In this document: piece after piece, positions 1-8,114 of the stretch
Layout: every line of letters starts with the position of its first letter
Position numbering within the stretch: position 1 is the first letter of the stretch
NCBI RefSeq assembly: GCF_021166475.1
Contig: NZ_JAJOYS010000002.1
Span: forward strand, 62,001-126,000
DNA: 64,000 nucleotides
Direction: 5' to 3'
DNA from: Pelagibacterium xiamenense
GTDB taxonomy: Bacteria; Pseudomonadota; Alphaproteobacteria; Rhizobiales; Devosiaceae
Notes under the pieces: model-generated
Seen by the model: only the letters and a program-made list of their open reading frames with translations
Databases searched by the model: none
What the model was told of the DNA's origin: nothing
Translations under genes and position numbers: made by a program

Positions 1-1686
1 CTCGGCCGGCTCCTCGGCAATTTCCGGATCCGTACCGTTGTACCAGGCCTGCCAGGCAAAGGCCCAGACGGACTCGGCGTTGGCGGGGAAATAGTAGCGT
101 GGCTCCTGAACGACATCGAGACCGCCATCGCCAGCCCAGACCTGCGCGTCGAAGTCGAGGCTCGGGCGCTTGTCGTAAAACAGCGTCCTGTCGATATTGT
201 TGATCTCCATGTCGATGCCGACTTCCGCAAGCTGGAGCTGCATGAGTTCGAGAATATCGAGCCATTCCGGCTGCAGGGCAGAGATGACGTCGACGGCAAT
301 CGACACCGGCTCGCCATTGCTCATCAGTCGAATACCCTGCCCGTTGGTCTCGGTCAGCCCCGCCGCTTCGAGGTGCTGAACGGCCAGTTCGGGATCGTAT
401 TCGGTGTACTGCTTGGCCATTTCCTCATCGTAGAACTGCGATTCGGGACGCGGCGCGGGCTGGAACGGCTCACCCTGGCTCGTGAACACCGCATCGATGA
501 TCTCCTGGCGGTTGAGCGCGTGCGAGAGCCCGATCCGGAAATCGCGGTTATTGAAGAGCGCGTTCATCTCGGGATCGGGATGATTGAGGTTGAGCTGCAG
601 CACAAGCGAGGTCGAGCGCGACTGCACTTCGGTGCCCAGCCTGTAGTCCCCCGCTTCCTGACCGTCGAAAAAGATCGGGCGGTTCGCTACGGTCGCGATG
701 TGGCGATCGGTAAAATCGATCTCGCCGTTGAGCGCCATGAGCGTGATTTCCTCGGTGCTCTCGCTCACCCGCATCTCGAGCCGATCGATGTAGGGAAGCT
801 GGTTCCCCTCGGTATCGACCTTCCAATAGTAGGGATTGCGCTCAAAGACGACGCGGCTTGCGGTGCCCGTCCAGGGTTCGGTCACCACCCAGGCGTTCAT
901 GAACGGCAGATCGAGATTGGCCCAGCGCTGGGTTTCCTGACCCCAGGCACATTTGTCCTCCATCATGAACGCCCAGCCCTCATAGCCCTCGTCGGCCGCC
1001 ATTTGCTCGGCCTCGGGATTGTAGGGGGGGTAGAATTGCGAGCAGTACGCTTTTTGAAGCGATACGAGCGTCGAACCATTGACGCTGGCAAGTTCGTCGA
1101 GCAGCAAGCCCTTGGGGTTTTCGAATGTAAACGTGAACGTTGTTTCGTCGACGACCTCAACGGTCATCGGATTGCCCGGATCGGTCATGAACGTGCCGCC
1201 CACCGGATAATCGGGGTCCTGCACAAGTTCCACGGCAAAGGCGATATCCGCGCTTGTGAACGGCGTACCGTCCGACCATTTGAGCCCTTCGCGCAGATGG
1301 AAGGTATACTGGGTCGCGTCGTCATTGACCTCCCAGCTTTCCGCAAGGTTGGGAATGACCTCGTCCCATGCCCGGTTGTAGCGGACCAGCCCGTCATACA
1401 TCACCGTGCGCGCGATCCAGGCGTTATCGCCGGTCCCGCGCAAAGCGGATCGCCAGGTACCCCCGTACTCCCCCACGTTGTCGACCGGTTCGACGACCAG
1501 AGGATTGTCCGGCAGCCGCTCCTCCACAGGCGGCAGCGTGCCATCCTCGACCAGAGCGTCAAGCATGGGCGCCTGCTGCTGCGCATAGGCAGGCGCCGCA
1601 ATAAGCGCAACCGCAGTGGTCATGACCGCGGCGAGCCGGAACGCGTGGACGCCCCTGCGCGAACGCGGGTTGAAGAGATATGTCAT
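1..1686 (-). CDS. ABC transporter substrate-binding protein, family 5 (partial)
   Basis: Periplasmic binding protein of the oligopeptide/oligosaccharide (SBP_bac_5) class. The frame is open from the ATG at 1684-1686 to the window edge, giving 562 residues without the C-terminus. A Sec signal peptide ends at a PAYAQ-like site near residue 35. The body has the family 5 pattern: an early LAESWEV segment, FHLREGLKWSDGTPF near residue 120, and later the NNRDFRIGLSHALNR segment. A GGGAGGA ribosome-binding site sits 7 bases before the start. It follows the heparinase-like gene on the same strand, so the cargo is probably a breakdown product of a polysaccharide (inference); family 5 proteins also carry peptides, so the substrate is open. 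Two LacI-type palindromes lie upstream at 1751-1803. The permease and ATPase genes would lie beyond position 1. Confidence 0.9.
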   Translation of the reverse strand, partial: MTYLFNPRSRRGVHAFRLAAVMTTAVALIAAPAYAQQQAPMLDALVEDGTLPPVEERLPDNPLVVEPVDNVGEYGGTWRSALRGTGDNAWIARTVMYDGLVRYNRAWDEVIPNLAESWEVNDDATQYTFHLREGLKWSDGTPFTSADIAFAVELVQDPDYPVGGTFMTDPGNPMTVEVVDETTFTFTFENPKGLLLDELASVNGSTLVSLQKAYCSQFYPPYNPEAEQMAADEGYEGWAFMMEDKCAWGQETQRWANLDLPFMNAWVVTEPWTGTASRVVFERNPYYWKVDTEGNQLPYIDRLEMRVSESTEEITLMALNGEIDFTDRHIATVANRPIFFDGQEAGDYRLGTEVQSRSTSLVLQLNLNHPDPEMNALFNNRDFRIGLSHALNRQEIIDAVFTSQGEPFQPAPRPESQFYDEEMAKQYTEYDPELAVQHLEAAGLTETNGQGIRLMSNGEPVSIAVDVISALQPEWLDILELMQLQLAEVGIDMEINNIDRTLFYDKRPSLDFDAQVWAGDGGLDVVQEPRYYFPANAESVWAFAWQAWYNGTDPEIAEEPAE

Positions 1687-1744
1687 GTCGTATTCCTCCC
1701 TCGAGGCCATGGCTGGGCCTCACTCCGTTTACGAACGTCGCAAA

Positions 1745-1803
1745 CGCTAGTTGCAAATTTGCGGGATTTCAACCTTATTGCACAAATTTGCGTTTTTTGC
1801 GCA
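1745..1803. promoter_or_regulatory. LacI-type operator cluster upstream of the family 5 binding protein
   Basis: Perfect palindrome GCAAATTTGC at 1753-1762, then GCACAAATTTGCG at 1780-1792 with core CAAATTTG, then TGCG-T6-GCGCA at 1789-1803. The same GCAA/TTGC core recurs before the heparinase-like gene and before lacI. The cluster lies 65-117 bases ahead of the start codon at 1686. Assignment to the LacI protein at 3738-4748 is inferred from proximity and from the central-CG or AT-spaced symmetry typical of LacI sites. Confidence 0.6.
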
Positions 1804-1822
1804 CTTATTCACACTCCAGCGA

Positions 1823-3649
1823 TCACGCCGGGCGGATGACCAGCGTAACCGCGCCAGCCTGGCGGTGCTCCCTCGGGGAGAAAACGATCCGCGTCACATC
1901 CACCGGCGGCTTGGACTGCTTTTCGATGCCGGAGTGCCGGTCGAAAGCCACGTTCAACGCTTCGGAGTCGAAGCTCACGCGAAGTTCGGCGCCGTTGCGC
2001 CATACCTTGACGCATCCCTCCTCAAGCGCCGCGTCGCCGGTCGTGATCAGCACGCTCTCGAAACCGCCCACCCCATTCCGATACCCGTAGCGGTCTGTGA
2101 GCGTCAGACTTCCCTTGCCATCGCGCGCGAAAACGAACTCGCGCTCGAGCCTCTCAAGCCCGGCATCGGGCCCGTACGCACCGGAAAGATCGAGAACGAG
2201 CCGGTCCACGTCCGTGCCGGCCGCGTGCTCGAGCACCCGGGCCGCGTGCTCGATGCCCGGGAGTTGCGCCTTTCCGTCAATCGCCGGCACGGAATGTCCC
2301 AACGATGAATTGGTCAGGAACTCATAGCGTTGCGGACCGAAGTAGGCTTTCGAATACCGGCCGCGCCCGAGATCGGTCAGCACCACTTCCCCGTTATGCG
2401 CAACGACGAAGCTCCCCACATCGTTCTGATTGTGCATCTCGGCGTTGTGGCCGCCCTTGGCCGCGAACTGAAGGGCATCGGGATCGCGCGGATCGCGCCG
2501 CGCGATCATCACCTGCATCTCCTCGAACCAGTCATGTCCGGACGGCGTGTGCGCGGGGACATCTTCGCGTAACGGCCAGAGATACTGGCGCAGCAGCCAG
2601 ACAAATTGATTAACGTGATCAATATGATAGTCGTTCGTGACCCCCATGCCCTCGAGCCCGGGCAAGTCCAGGCGCTGCGAAAGCATGCGCAAAAGCGCCG
2701 GGAGGAAGGAGGGCCGCTCGTCACTGTCGGAAAAACTGATCCAGAGCCCGGGCCCGACCATCGTCCGCAACGGAAACTGCGCCGCTTCGCGCACGATGGC
2801 GGGCGCATAAAGATCGATCTTTCCACCCGTCCGAGCCTCTAGCAACTGGGCTAGAACCACATAATTCCCAAAGCCGTAACTCCAATAGTCCGGCCCCTCG
2901 GTCGACCCGCCCTGGTTGTCGAATGTCTCGAGATACTCCGCCAGCCCCGGCATGCCGCGGGCGATGATCTCGGCCAGCCGGTGGCTATCGGCTTCAAGAA
3001 AGCACGCCGCGCCGACGACCCCGGCGACGCACACTGCCGTCCAGTTGTTGAGGGGCCGATCGTTCCGCGACGAGAGCCACCAATGGTCGTGCCGGGCAAG
3101 GAACGGCGTGAAGCATCGCCGGTCGATCTCCGCCCGGATATGCCGGCGCAGCATAGGATCGAGCTTGTCCCCGAGCAGATAATCGATCTCGGCAAGATCC
3201 AGGGCCGTCATCGCCGCCGCAAGGTCGATCCGGGGGCTGTCGGGCGGGTCCATATCCCCAGCATGCGCGGGCCAGGCCCAGTTCGTTTCCTCCAGCCGGG
3301 CCCAGATGATGTCGCTCAACGGGTCCAGATTGTCCCCCTGCCAGCGGATGCACTCGTCTATCGTCATGCGGTAGAGCCGGTTGCGCCGCGCGCGCAGCGC
3401 ATCCTCGTAGCCCTCGCGCCGTCCGGTGCGCTTGAAGTCGAAGTAGAGGCTGGCCGGCAGGGCTTCGAGCGGCGTGTCGCGATCCTGCGCGGCCAGCATT
3501 GCCATCCTGTCGACCGCCTCGCGCCCCGCAACCCCAGCGATTCCAGCCCAGGCCGCCCGCTCGGAGCCCGGCGGATAAGGCGCGAACGCCCCCTGCCCTT
3601 CGAGCGCCTCGGCCACCCGCCGCACACTGTATTGCCGCAAATCCGTCAT
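1823..3649 (-). CDS. heparinase II/III family protein
   Basis: 608 residues, without an evident signal peptide. An alpha-helical toroid-like N-terminal half (WWLSSRNDRPLNNWTAV near residues 195-210; STEGPDYWSYGFGNYV near 255) is followed by the family hallmark KGGHNAEMHNQND at about 399-411 and a beta-sandwich C-terminal part. Heparinase II/III enzymes are polysaccharide lyases cutting uronic-acid-containing chains such as heparin, alginate or ulvan-like glycans. Without an export signal it more likely acts on imported oligosaccharides in the cytoplasm (inference). Neighbours are a sugar/peptide binding protein, a LacI regulator, an SMP-30 lactonase and a mannonate dehydratase-like protein, all on the same strand. 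Palindromes at 3700-3727 lie just upstream. The exact substrate cannot be read from the sequence. Confidence 0.85.
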   Translation of the reverse strand: MTDLRQYSVRRVAEALEGQGAFAPYPPGSERAAWAGIAGVAGREAVDRMAMLAAQDRDTPLEALPASLYFDFKRTGRREGYEDALRARRNRLYRMTIDECIRWQGDNLDPLSDIIWARLEETNWAWPAHAGDMDPPDSPRIDLAAAMTALDLAEIDYLLGDKLDPMLRRHIRAEIDRRCFTPFLARHDHWWLSSRNDRPLNNWTAVCVAGVVGAACFLEADSHRLAEIIARGMPGLAEYLETFDNQGGSTEGPDYWSYGFGNYVVLAQLLEARTGGKIDLYAPAIVREAAQFPLRTMVGPGLWISFSDSDERPSFLPALLRMLSQRLDLPGLEGMGVTNDYHIDHVNQFVWLLRQYLWPLREDVPAHTPSGHDWFEEMQVMIARRDPRDPDALQFAAKGGHNAEMHNQNDVGSFVVAHNGEVVLTDLGRGRYSKAYFGPQRYEFLTNSSLGHSVPAIDGKAQLPGIEHAARVLEHAAGTDVDRLVLDLSGAYGPDAGLERLEREFVFARDGKGSLTLTDRYGYRNGVGGFESVLITTGDAALEEGCVKVWRNGAELRVSFDSEALNVAFDRHSGIEKQSKPPVDVTRIVFSPREHRQAGAVTLVIRPA

Positions 3650-3696
3650 CGCCGCCTCCCTCTGCTGATCCGCGGGGACAGACTAGGTCGCCAATG

Positions 3697-3735
3697 AAAA
3701 TTTGCAAATAACTTCGCAATTTTTGCGTAATTTGC
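3697..3735. promoter_or_regulatory. LacI-type operator pair upstream of the heparinase-like gene
   Basis: ATTTGCAAAT is a perfect palindrome at 3700-3709, and CGCAA-TTT-TTGCG is perfect at 3715-3727, followed by a further TTTGCG half-site. They sit 50-80 bases before the start at 3649 and just behind the lacI stop codon at 3738. The second element is nearly identical to the one before lacI at 4791-4805, which supports one regulator for both. Confidence 0.6.
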
Positions 3736-3737
3736 GT

Positions 3738-4748
3738 TTACCCGACGGTCTGCACCGTACCGCCGGCAACCAACGACACGCCGATCTCGAGCTGCTGGAC
3801 GACCGGCTCTCCATCCATGTGCTGCATCAAAAGCCGAACCGCGCCCCGGCCGATGGCCTCGCGTTCGACGTGGATTGTGGTGAGACGCGGCGCGGTCATG
3901 CCCGCGAGCGGCAGATCGTCGAACCCGATGATCGAAAAATGCGCCGGCATCGCCGCCTCTTCCCCGCGCAGGCCCTCGATCAGCTCGACCGCGGCGATGT
4001 CGTTCCAGCAAAACAGCGCCGTGACGCCGTACCGGTTGGCCAGAATACCCTCGCACAACTCGCCGATGCTGCACGTTTCGGTGTTGAGGATGACCCCTTC
4101 CGCACCGTCGCTCTCGGCGATCGCAGCCTCGAACCCACGCCGGCGCTCGCGAATGGTTGGGCGGAACTGATGCGTATAGTGCAGGATCCGTCGGTGCCCG
4201 GCATCAATGAGATAATTGGTCGCAAGGTAGGCGCCGTAGAAATTGGCCGGGGAAACCGAACTCATCCGCATGCCCGGATCGCTGCCGTTGACGAGGACCG
4301 CCTGGACATCGTTTTCCGCGCACCACGCAACAAGCTCGTCCCAGGCGTCGATTCCCGCGAGCAGCACCGCGCTTGCGGCAGCCTGCGAAACATAGCGTTT
4401 GACGAGATCGAGCGTCACCGCTTGCTCGTTGATGAGCCGGACGTCGAGATCGAGCCCGACAGCGGTGGCCTCTAGGCGCATCGCCTCGACGATACCGACG
4501 TAAAAGCCCGAGAGCCCGCCCGTCGCGCCACCCAGCGGCACGAGCGCCACCGCGCGGCGGTTGAAGCCGCCTGCGGGCATGACATGCTTGCTGCGATACC
4601 CCAGACTCCGCGCGACCCGGTGCACGTCGAGCCGCACCGCCTCGCTGATCCCCGCCTCATTGGCCAGCGCGCGCGAGACCGTGCTGACGGAAACCCCCAG
4701 CTTGGCGGCGATATCGGCCTGGTTGGGACGGCGGGCGGAGGTGCTCAT
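3738..4748 (-). CDS. LacI family transcriptional regulator
   Basis: 336 residues from the ATG at 4746-4748; the frame stays open much further upstream, but the DNA-binding domain starts here. The helix-turn-helix is at about residues 8-30 (DIAAKLGVSVSTVSRALANE), followed by the hinge LGYRSKHV and a periplasmic-binding-protein-like effector domain to the C-terminus, with the FSIIGFDDLPLAGM segment typical of the family. It lies between the heparinase-like and SMP-30 genes and probably represses this locus until an oligosaccharide or uronate signal is bound (inference). A 15-base palindrome at 4791-4805, 43 bases upstream, suggests autoregulation. It is the only LacI-type gene in the window. 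Confidence 0.93.
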   Translation of the reverse strand: MSTSARRPNQADIAAKLGVSVSTVSRALANEAGISEAVRLDVHRVARSLGYRSKHVMPAGGFNRRAVALVPLGGATGGLSGFYVGIVEAMRLEATAVGLDLDVRLINEQAVTLDLVKRYVSQAAASAVLLAGIDAWDELVAWCAENDVQAVLVNGSDPGMRMSSVSPANFYGAYLATNYLIDAGHRRILHYTHQFRPTIRERRRGFEAAIAESDGAEGVILNTETCSIGELCEGILANRYGVTALFCWNDIAAVELIEGLRGEEAAMPAHFSIIGFDDLPLAGMTAPRLTTIHVEREAIGRGAVRLLMQHMDGEPVVQQLEIGVSLVAGGTVQTVG

Positions 4749-4790
4749 GGGCGCGTGGCAATCCTTGTCGAGATCATGCCCTTCTGCCTT

Positions 4791-4805
4791 ACGCAATTTT
4801 TGCGT
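4791..4805. promoter_or_regulatory. LacI-type operator upstream of lacI
   Basis: ACGCAA-TTT-TTGCGT is a perfect 15-base palindrome (arms of 6, spacer of 3). The core CGCAATTTTTGCG is identical to the site at 3715-3727. Position relative to the lacI start at 4748 fits negative autoregulation. Confidence 0.65.
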
Positions 4806-4876
4806 TTTTTGAAAGCACGGAAATGCCGATGTCCAGCGAAATGGTGAACGTGCGGAAAACCGGCTGCCCTTGAGCG

Positions 4877-5740
4877 CTAGCGGCGAAACGGTGTTTCGCC
4901 TATGCCCTGCCAGGGCACATCCACCGCGAAAACCGCGCCGGACAGATCGGCTCCGGCCCCGGCTCGACGCATCGAAGTGATGTAGAGGGTCCGCAAATCC
5001 GCGCCGCCGAAGCACAGATTGGTCGGGTTGGACGTCGGCACCGCCACCTCTGCGTCGACGCGCCCGCCGGGCGTGAGCCGCACCACGCGCCCGGAATCGC
5101 TGGCCGCGATCCAGTAGCAGCCATCGGTATCCACCGTCGCCCCGTCGGGACGCCCGCCGATTACCGATTTGTCGGCGAAGTGTCTCCGGCCCGATATATG
5201 CCCCGTGTCCCGGTCGAGATCGAAGGTCCAGATGCACGCGACGGTGGGATGGGAGTCCGACACATAGAGCCGCCTGCCGTCCGGACTGAACGCGAGCCCG
5301 TTCTGCACGAGGAGACCGCCGCACTGCGGCGTGGGACGGGAACCGCCGAGGCAATAAAGCGCGCCGCGGGGCGTTTCCGGATCGACCGGCTCGGCGAGCG
5401 ACCCGGCCCAGAACCGGCCGTCGCGATCGAGCGCGCCGTCGTTCATGCGCATGTCCGGCACACCATCGAGAACCGCCGCGAGCGATGTTTCGACAAGTGT
5501 CTCGCCATCGACCTCAAGCAGCGAGAACCCCGCCTCGGTCGCAGCGACAAAGCCGCCGGCCTGTGCCGGTGCGATTGCGCTCACGCGCCCCCCGCAAAGG
5601 AAAGCCGTATGCTGTCCGTCCTTGAGCCGGTGCAGCCGCGCCTCGGGGATATCGACCCAGTAGAGCGCGTCTTCGCTGGCCACCCAGACCGGCGATTCCC
5701 CGAGGCTCGCGCGGACATCGGCGATCGCTTCGGCGCGCAC
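4877..5740 (-). CDS. SMP-30/gluconolactonase family protein
   Basis: 287 residues, GTG start at 5738-5740. Six-bladed beta-propeller lactonase family that opens sugar-acid lactones (glucono-, galactarolactone and similar) with a divalent metal. The expected metal ligands are visible: Glu15 in ESPVW, Asn147 in NGLAFSPDG and Asp199 in GGRPDGATVD; RMNDGALDRDGRFWAG at about 98-113 is the substrate-side signature. It starts 6 bases after the stop of the mannonate dehydratase-like gene, so the two are almost certainly co-transcribed. In this setting it would hydrolyse a lactone made from an oxidised or unsaturated uronate (inference). Confidence 0.9.
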   Translation of the reverse strand: MRAEAIADVRASLGESPVWVASEDALYWVDIPEARLHRLKDGQHTAFLCGGRVSAIAPAQAGGFVAATEAGFSLLEVDGETLVETSLAAVLDGVPDMRMNDGALDRDGRFWAGSLAEPVDPETPRGALYCLGGSRPTPQCGGLLVQNGLAFSPDGRRLYVSDSHPTVACIWTFDLDRDTGHISGRRHFADKSVIGGRPDGATVDTDGCYWIAASDSGRVVRLTPGGRVDAEVAVPTSNPTNLCFGGADLRTLYITSMRRAGAGADLSGAVFAVDVPWQGIGETPFRR

Positions 5741-5746
5741 CGCCCG

Positions 5747-6757
5747 TTACCGCCCGCGCCCGACGGGGTCGAGACCGTTGGCCTGAAACAATCCGGCGAT
5801 ATACCCGAAGCAGAAAGCGAACGCCGTTTCCATTGGCGCGGCACCGTCGATATGGGGGACGTGGTCGGGCATGATCATGTAGCGGTAACCCACCTCCTCG
5901 TAGACCTTGAACGTGCGCGCCATATCCATGTCGCCCTCGTCGGGAAAGGTCTCGGAGAAGCCGTAGCGGCCACCGCGTATGTTGCGGAAATGGACGTTGA
6001 AGATTTTCCCGCGCGTCCCGAACCAGCGGATGACCTCGTCGATCTCGGCGTCCGGATCCACAAGGCTCTCGGCGACCGTGCCCTGGCAGAAATTGAGCCC
6101 GTGCACAGGGCTCTCGCAGATCGAGACGAACGTCTTGAGCCCGGCAACGTCGCCCAGCACGCGGGTCACGCCGCGATATCCCGGAGGCGTGAGAGGATCG
6201 TGAGGGTGGCAGGCGAGCTGCACATTGGCGCTTTCGGCCACGGGAACGACACGCTCGAGAAAATACGTGATGCGCTCCCAATACGCATCGGCATCGACGC
6301 AGCCTGCAGGTCCTGGTCCCGGATCGACGGCCTTGTCGCGGAAAAAACTCGACTGCCGGCTCCCGCCGCGCCCGAGTTCGTCCGCGGTGCGCGGAATACC
6401 GATAAGATTGAAATTGTACTTTGCGGCGCGCACGCCCAGGCTCCCGAGCAACTCGATGAGCCGGCAGATCGCGTCGATCTGACGATCACGCTCGGGACCG
6501 TCCTGCCCAAGGCGAATCGCCTGGCTTTCCGACTTTTCGACAGGGTCCGAACTCATCGGCAATTGCACCATATCGAGATGCAGCCCGATCCTGTCGAGCG
6601 TGTCGATATGACGAACAAGCGTGTCGCGCGTCCACGCGTAAGGGCTTCCGACAGGATCGACACACACGTGATGAACGCCCAACTGTGCCAATTGCCTGAG
6701 ATACCGCTCGCCCAGCGCCTCGTATTGCTCCCCGTGCAGCTGCGTCCCGACATACAT
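5747..6757 (-). CDS. mannonate dehydratase family protein (UxuA-like)
   Basis: 336 residues, shorter than E. coli UxuA (394). Family hallmarks are present: YNFNLIG, ACHPHDP, ESPVHGLNFCQGTVAE, the FNVHFRNI segment followed by FSETFPDEGDMDM, and PDHVP near the C-terminus, giving the His/Cys/Asp set used for metal binding in the TIM-barrel xylose-isomerase-like fold. UxuA converts D-mannonate to 2-keto-3-deoxygluconate in glucuronate breakdown. First gene of the short unit with the SMP-30 gene. The shorter length leaves open a related sugar-acid dehydratase or isomerase, but the motif match to UxuA is close. No LacI-type palindrome was seen between its start and the tRNA genes. Confidence 0.8.
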   Translation of the reverse strand: MYVGTQLHGEQYEALGERYLRQLAQLGVHHVCVDPVGSPYAWTRDTLVRHIDTLDRIGLHLDMVQLPMSSDPVEKSESQAIRLGQDGPERDRQIDAICRLIELLGSLGVRAAKYNFNLIGIPRTADELGRGGSRQSSFFRDKAVDPGPGPAGCVDADAYWERITYFLERVVPVAESANVQLACHPHDPLTPPGYRGVTRVLGDVAGLKTFVSICESPVHGLNFCQGTVAESLVDPDAEIDEVIRWFGTRGKIFNVHFRNIRGGRYGFSETFPDEGDMDMARTFKVYEEVGYRYMIMPDHVPHIDGAAPMETAFAFCFGYIAGLFQANGLDPVGRGR

Positions 6758-6896
6758 GGCTTGACCCTCCTCCCGCGCTGACCGCGCGAAGTCAAACCGG
6801 CGGGCCGGAAAAGATCAAGTGTCAAACGCAGACTGCGGCAACCGTGCCGCTGAGGGAAGAGCCTCTAGAAGGCTCATCTGCAATGAGAGGAGAAAA

Positions 6897-6970
6897 TGGA
6901 GCGGGTGAAGGGAATCGAACCCTCGTCGTAAGCTTGGAAGGCTTCTGCTCTACCATTGAGCTACACCCGC
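6897..6970 (-). tRNA. tRNA-Gly (TCC)
   Basis: 74 bases including an encoded CCA (6897-6899). Acceptor stem GCGGGTG/CACCCGC, D arm GCTCAATGGTAGAGC, anticodon loop CTTCCAA with anticodon TCC, T arm with GGTTCGATTCC. Discriminator base U. A weak GAGCC/GGCTC hairpin follows on the minus strand at about 6860-6876. Confidence 0.97.
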
Positions 6971-7035
6971 CCGAGGGTGAATCGCCATTCGGAGAGACAT
7001 TGCCCCGGATTGGCCCGGACGGCAAGGACGATTGG

Positions 7036-7120
7036 TGGTGGAGGGGGCTGGATTCGAACCAGCGTAGCCTAAGGCGTCAGATTTACAGTCTGATGGATTT
7101 AACCACTCTCCCACCCCTCC
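7036..7120 (-). tRNA. tRNA-Tyr (GTA)
   Basis: 85 bases including encoded CCA (7036-7038). Acceptor GGAGGGG pairs with CCCCTCC; anticodon loop ACTGTAAAT gives GTA; a long variable arm (CGCCTTAGGC region) is as expected for bacterial tRNA-Tyr; T arm GGTTCGAATCC. It is 65 bases upstream of tRNA-Gly on the same strand, so both probably come from one transcript. Confidence 0.97.
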
Positions 7121-7355
7121 CCAATCGTCGAATCGGCGAAGCGATGTGACGATCCGCACCGTTCCCGGCGCGCATCACGGCCCGGTTTATGCTGGCCCGG
7201 ACCTCCTGTGTCAACTGCTATCGGGAAGGAATTTTGACGCTTTTTTCAAATGCGCTTGCCGCTTGCCGCCATTGGCCGAAACCGGTACCGGTTGGAGCGC
7301 TTTCAACAAAAGCAGCAGCCGCTTTCGGATCGAAGGCGCGACAAGCAAAAGAGCG

Positions 7356-8114
7356 ATGAGCAAAAACAAGTTCCCACCCAAGAAGCGCCCGGCCGTCGAC
7401 CCCGACAATGGCCCCGTCTATCTTTACGGCCTGCACACCGTCCGCGCAGCGCTCGACAATCCGCAGCGCAAGAAGCGCGTGCTTCTGGCGACGCCGAACG
7501 CGCTCAACCGCCTGGGCGAGAGCGGGCCGATCCCCGACCTTCCGATCCACGAGAAGACCCCGCGCGAGCTCGACGCCCTGCTTGGTGCCGATGCCGTGCA
7601 TCAGGGCGTGGCGCTCGAGGTCGATCCTGTCGACCGCCCCAGGCTGCAGGACGTGGAAAAGCTCGACCTCGTGATCGCACTCGATCAGGTGACGGACCCC
7701 CACAATGTCGGCGCAATCCTGAGAACGGCCTGCGCATTCGGCGCCGACGCGGTCATCACCACCGCCCGTTATGCGCCCCGCGAAACCGGCGTTTTGGCAA
7801 AGTCGGCCTCGGGCGCCCTCGACCTGATCCCGCTCGTTGAAGTCCGCAACCTCGGGGAAACGCTCGAAACGCTCAAGAAAAACGGGCTTTTATGCCTCGG
7901 CTTTGATTCCGAAGCTGAAGGGCTCCTGAGGCCGCGGCCGTCCGGCCAGAAGCTCGCTATTGTCCTGGGTGCGGAGGGTAAGGGCCTGCGCCAGAAGACG
8001 CGCTCGCTCTGCGATGAAATGGTCCGGCTCGACATGCCCGGCCCCATCAAATCACTCAACGTCTCCAATGCCGCGGCGATCGCGCTCTTTGCCGCGACCG
8101 CAGGGCGCTCATAG
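7356..8114 (+). CDS. rlmB: 23S rRNA 2'-O-methyltransferase RlmB-type (SpoU family)
   Basis: 252 residues from the ATG at 7356; upstream codons in the same frame lack family homology. An N-terminal L30e-like substrate-binding domain (YLYGLHTVRAAL to about residue 80) is followed by the SPOUT methyltransferase domain: motif 1 DPHNVGAILRTACAFGADAV, motif 2 VLGAEGKGLRQ and motif 3 MPGPIKSLNVSNAAAIALF, which form the knot that binds S-adenosylmethionine. RlmB methylates G2251 of 23S rRNA in E. coli; other SpoU members act on tRNA, so the exact target is by family. Its stop overlaps the stop of the convergent polysaccharide deacetylase gene by 6 bases. Confidence 0.92.
   Translation: MSKNKFPPKKRPAVDPDNGPVYLYGLHTVRAALDNPQRKKRVLLATPNALNRLGESGPIPDLPIHEKTPRELDALLGADAVHQGVALEVDPVDRPRLQDVEKLDLVIALDQVTDPHNVGAILRTACAFGADAVITTARYAPRETGVLAKSASGALDLIPLVEVRNLGETLETLKKNGLLCLGFDSEAEGLLRPRPSGQKLAIVLGAEGKGLRQKTRSLCDEMVRLDMPGPIKSLNVSNAAAIALFAATAGRS

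Noticed and set aside
4749-5354. N-terminal extension of the LacI frame
   Set aside because: The open frame runs on upstream, but the HTH begins within a few residues of the ATG at 4748, and the extension overlaps the SMP-30 gene.
373-6781. Long plus-strand open frames opposite the uronate locus
   Set aside because: They are shadows of the minus-strand genes; no family motifs, and their boundaries do not respect intergenic regions.
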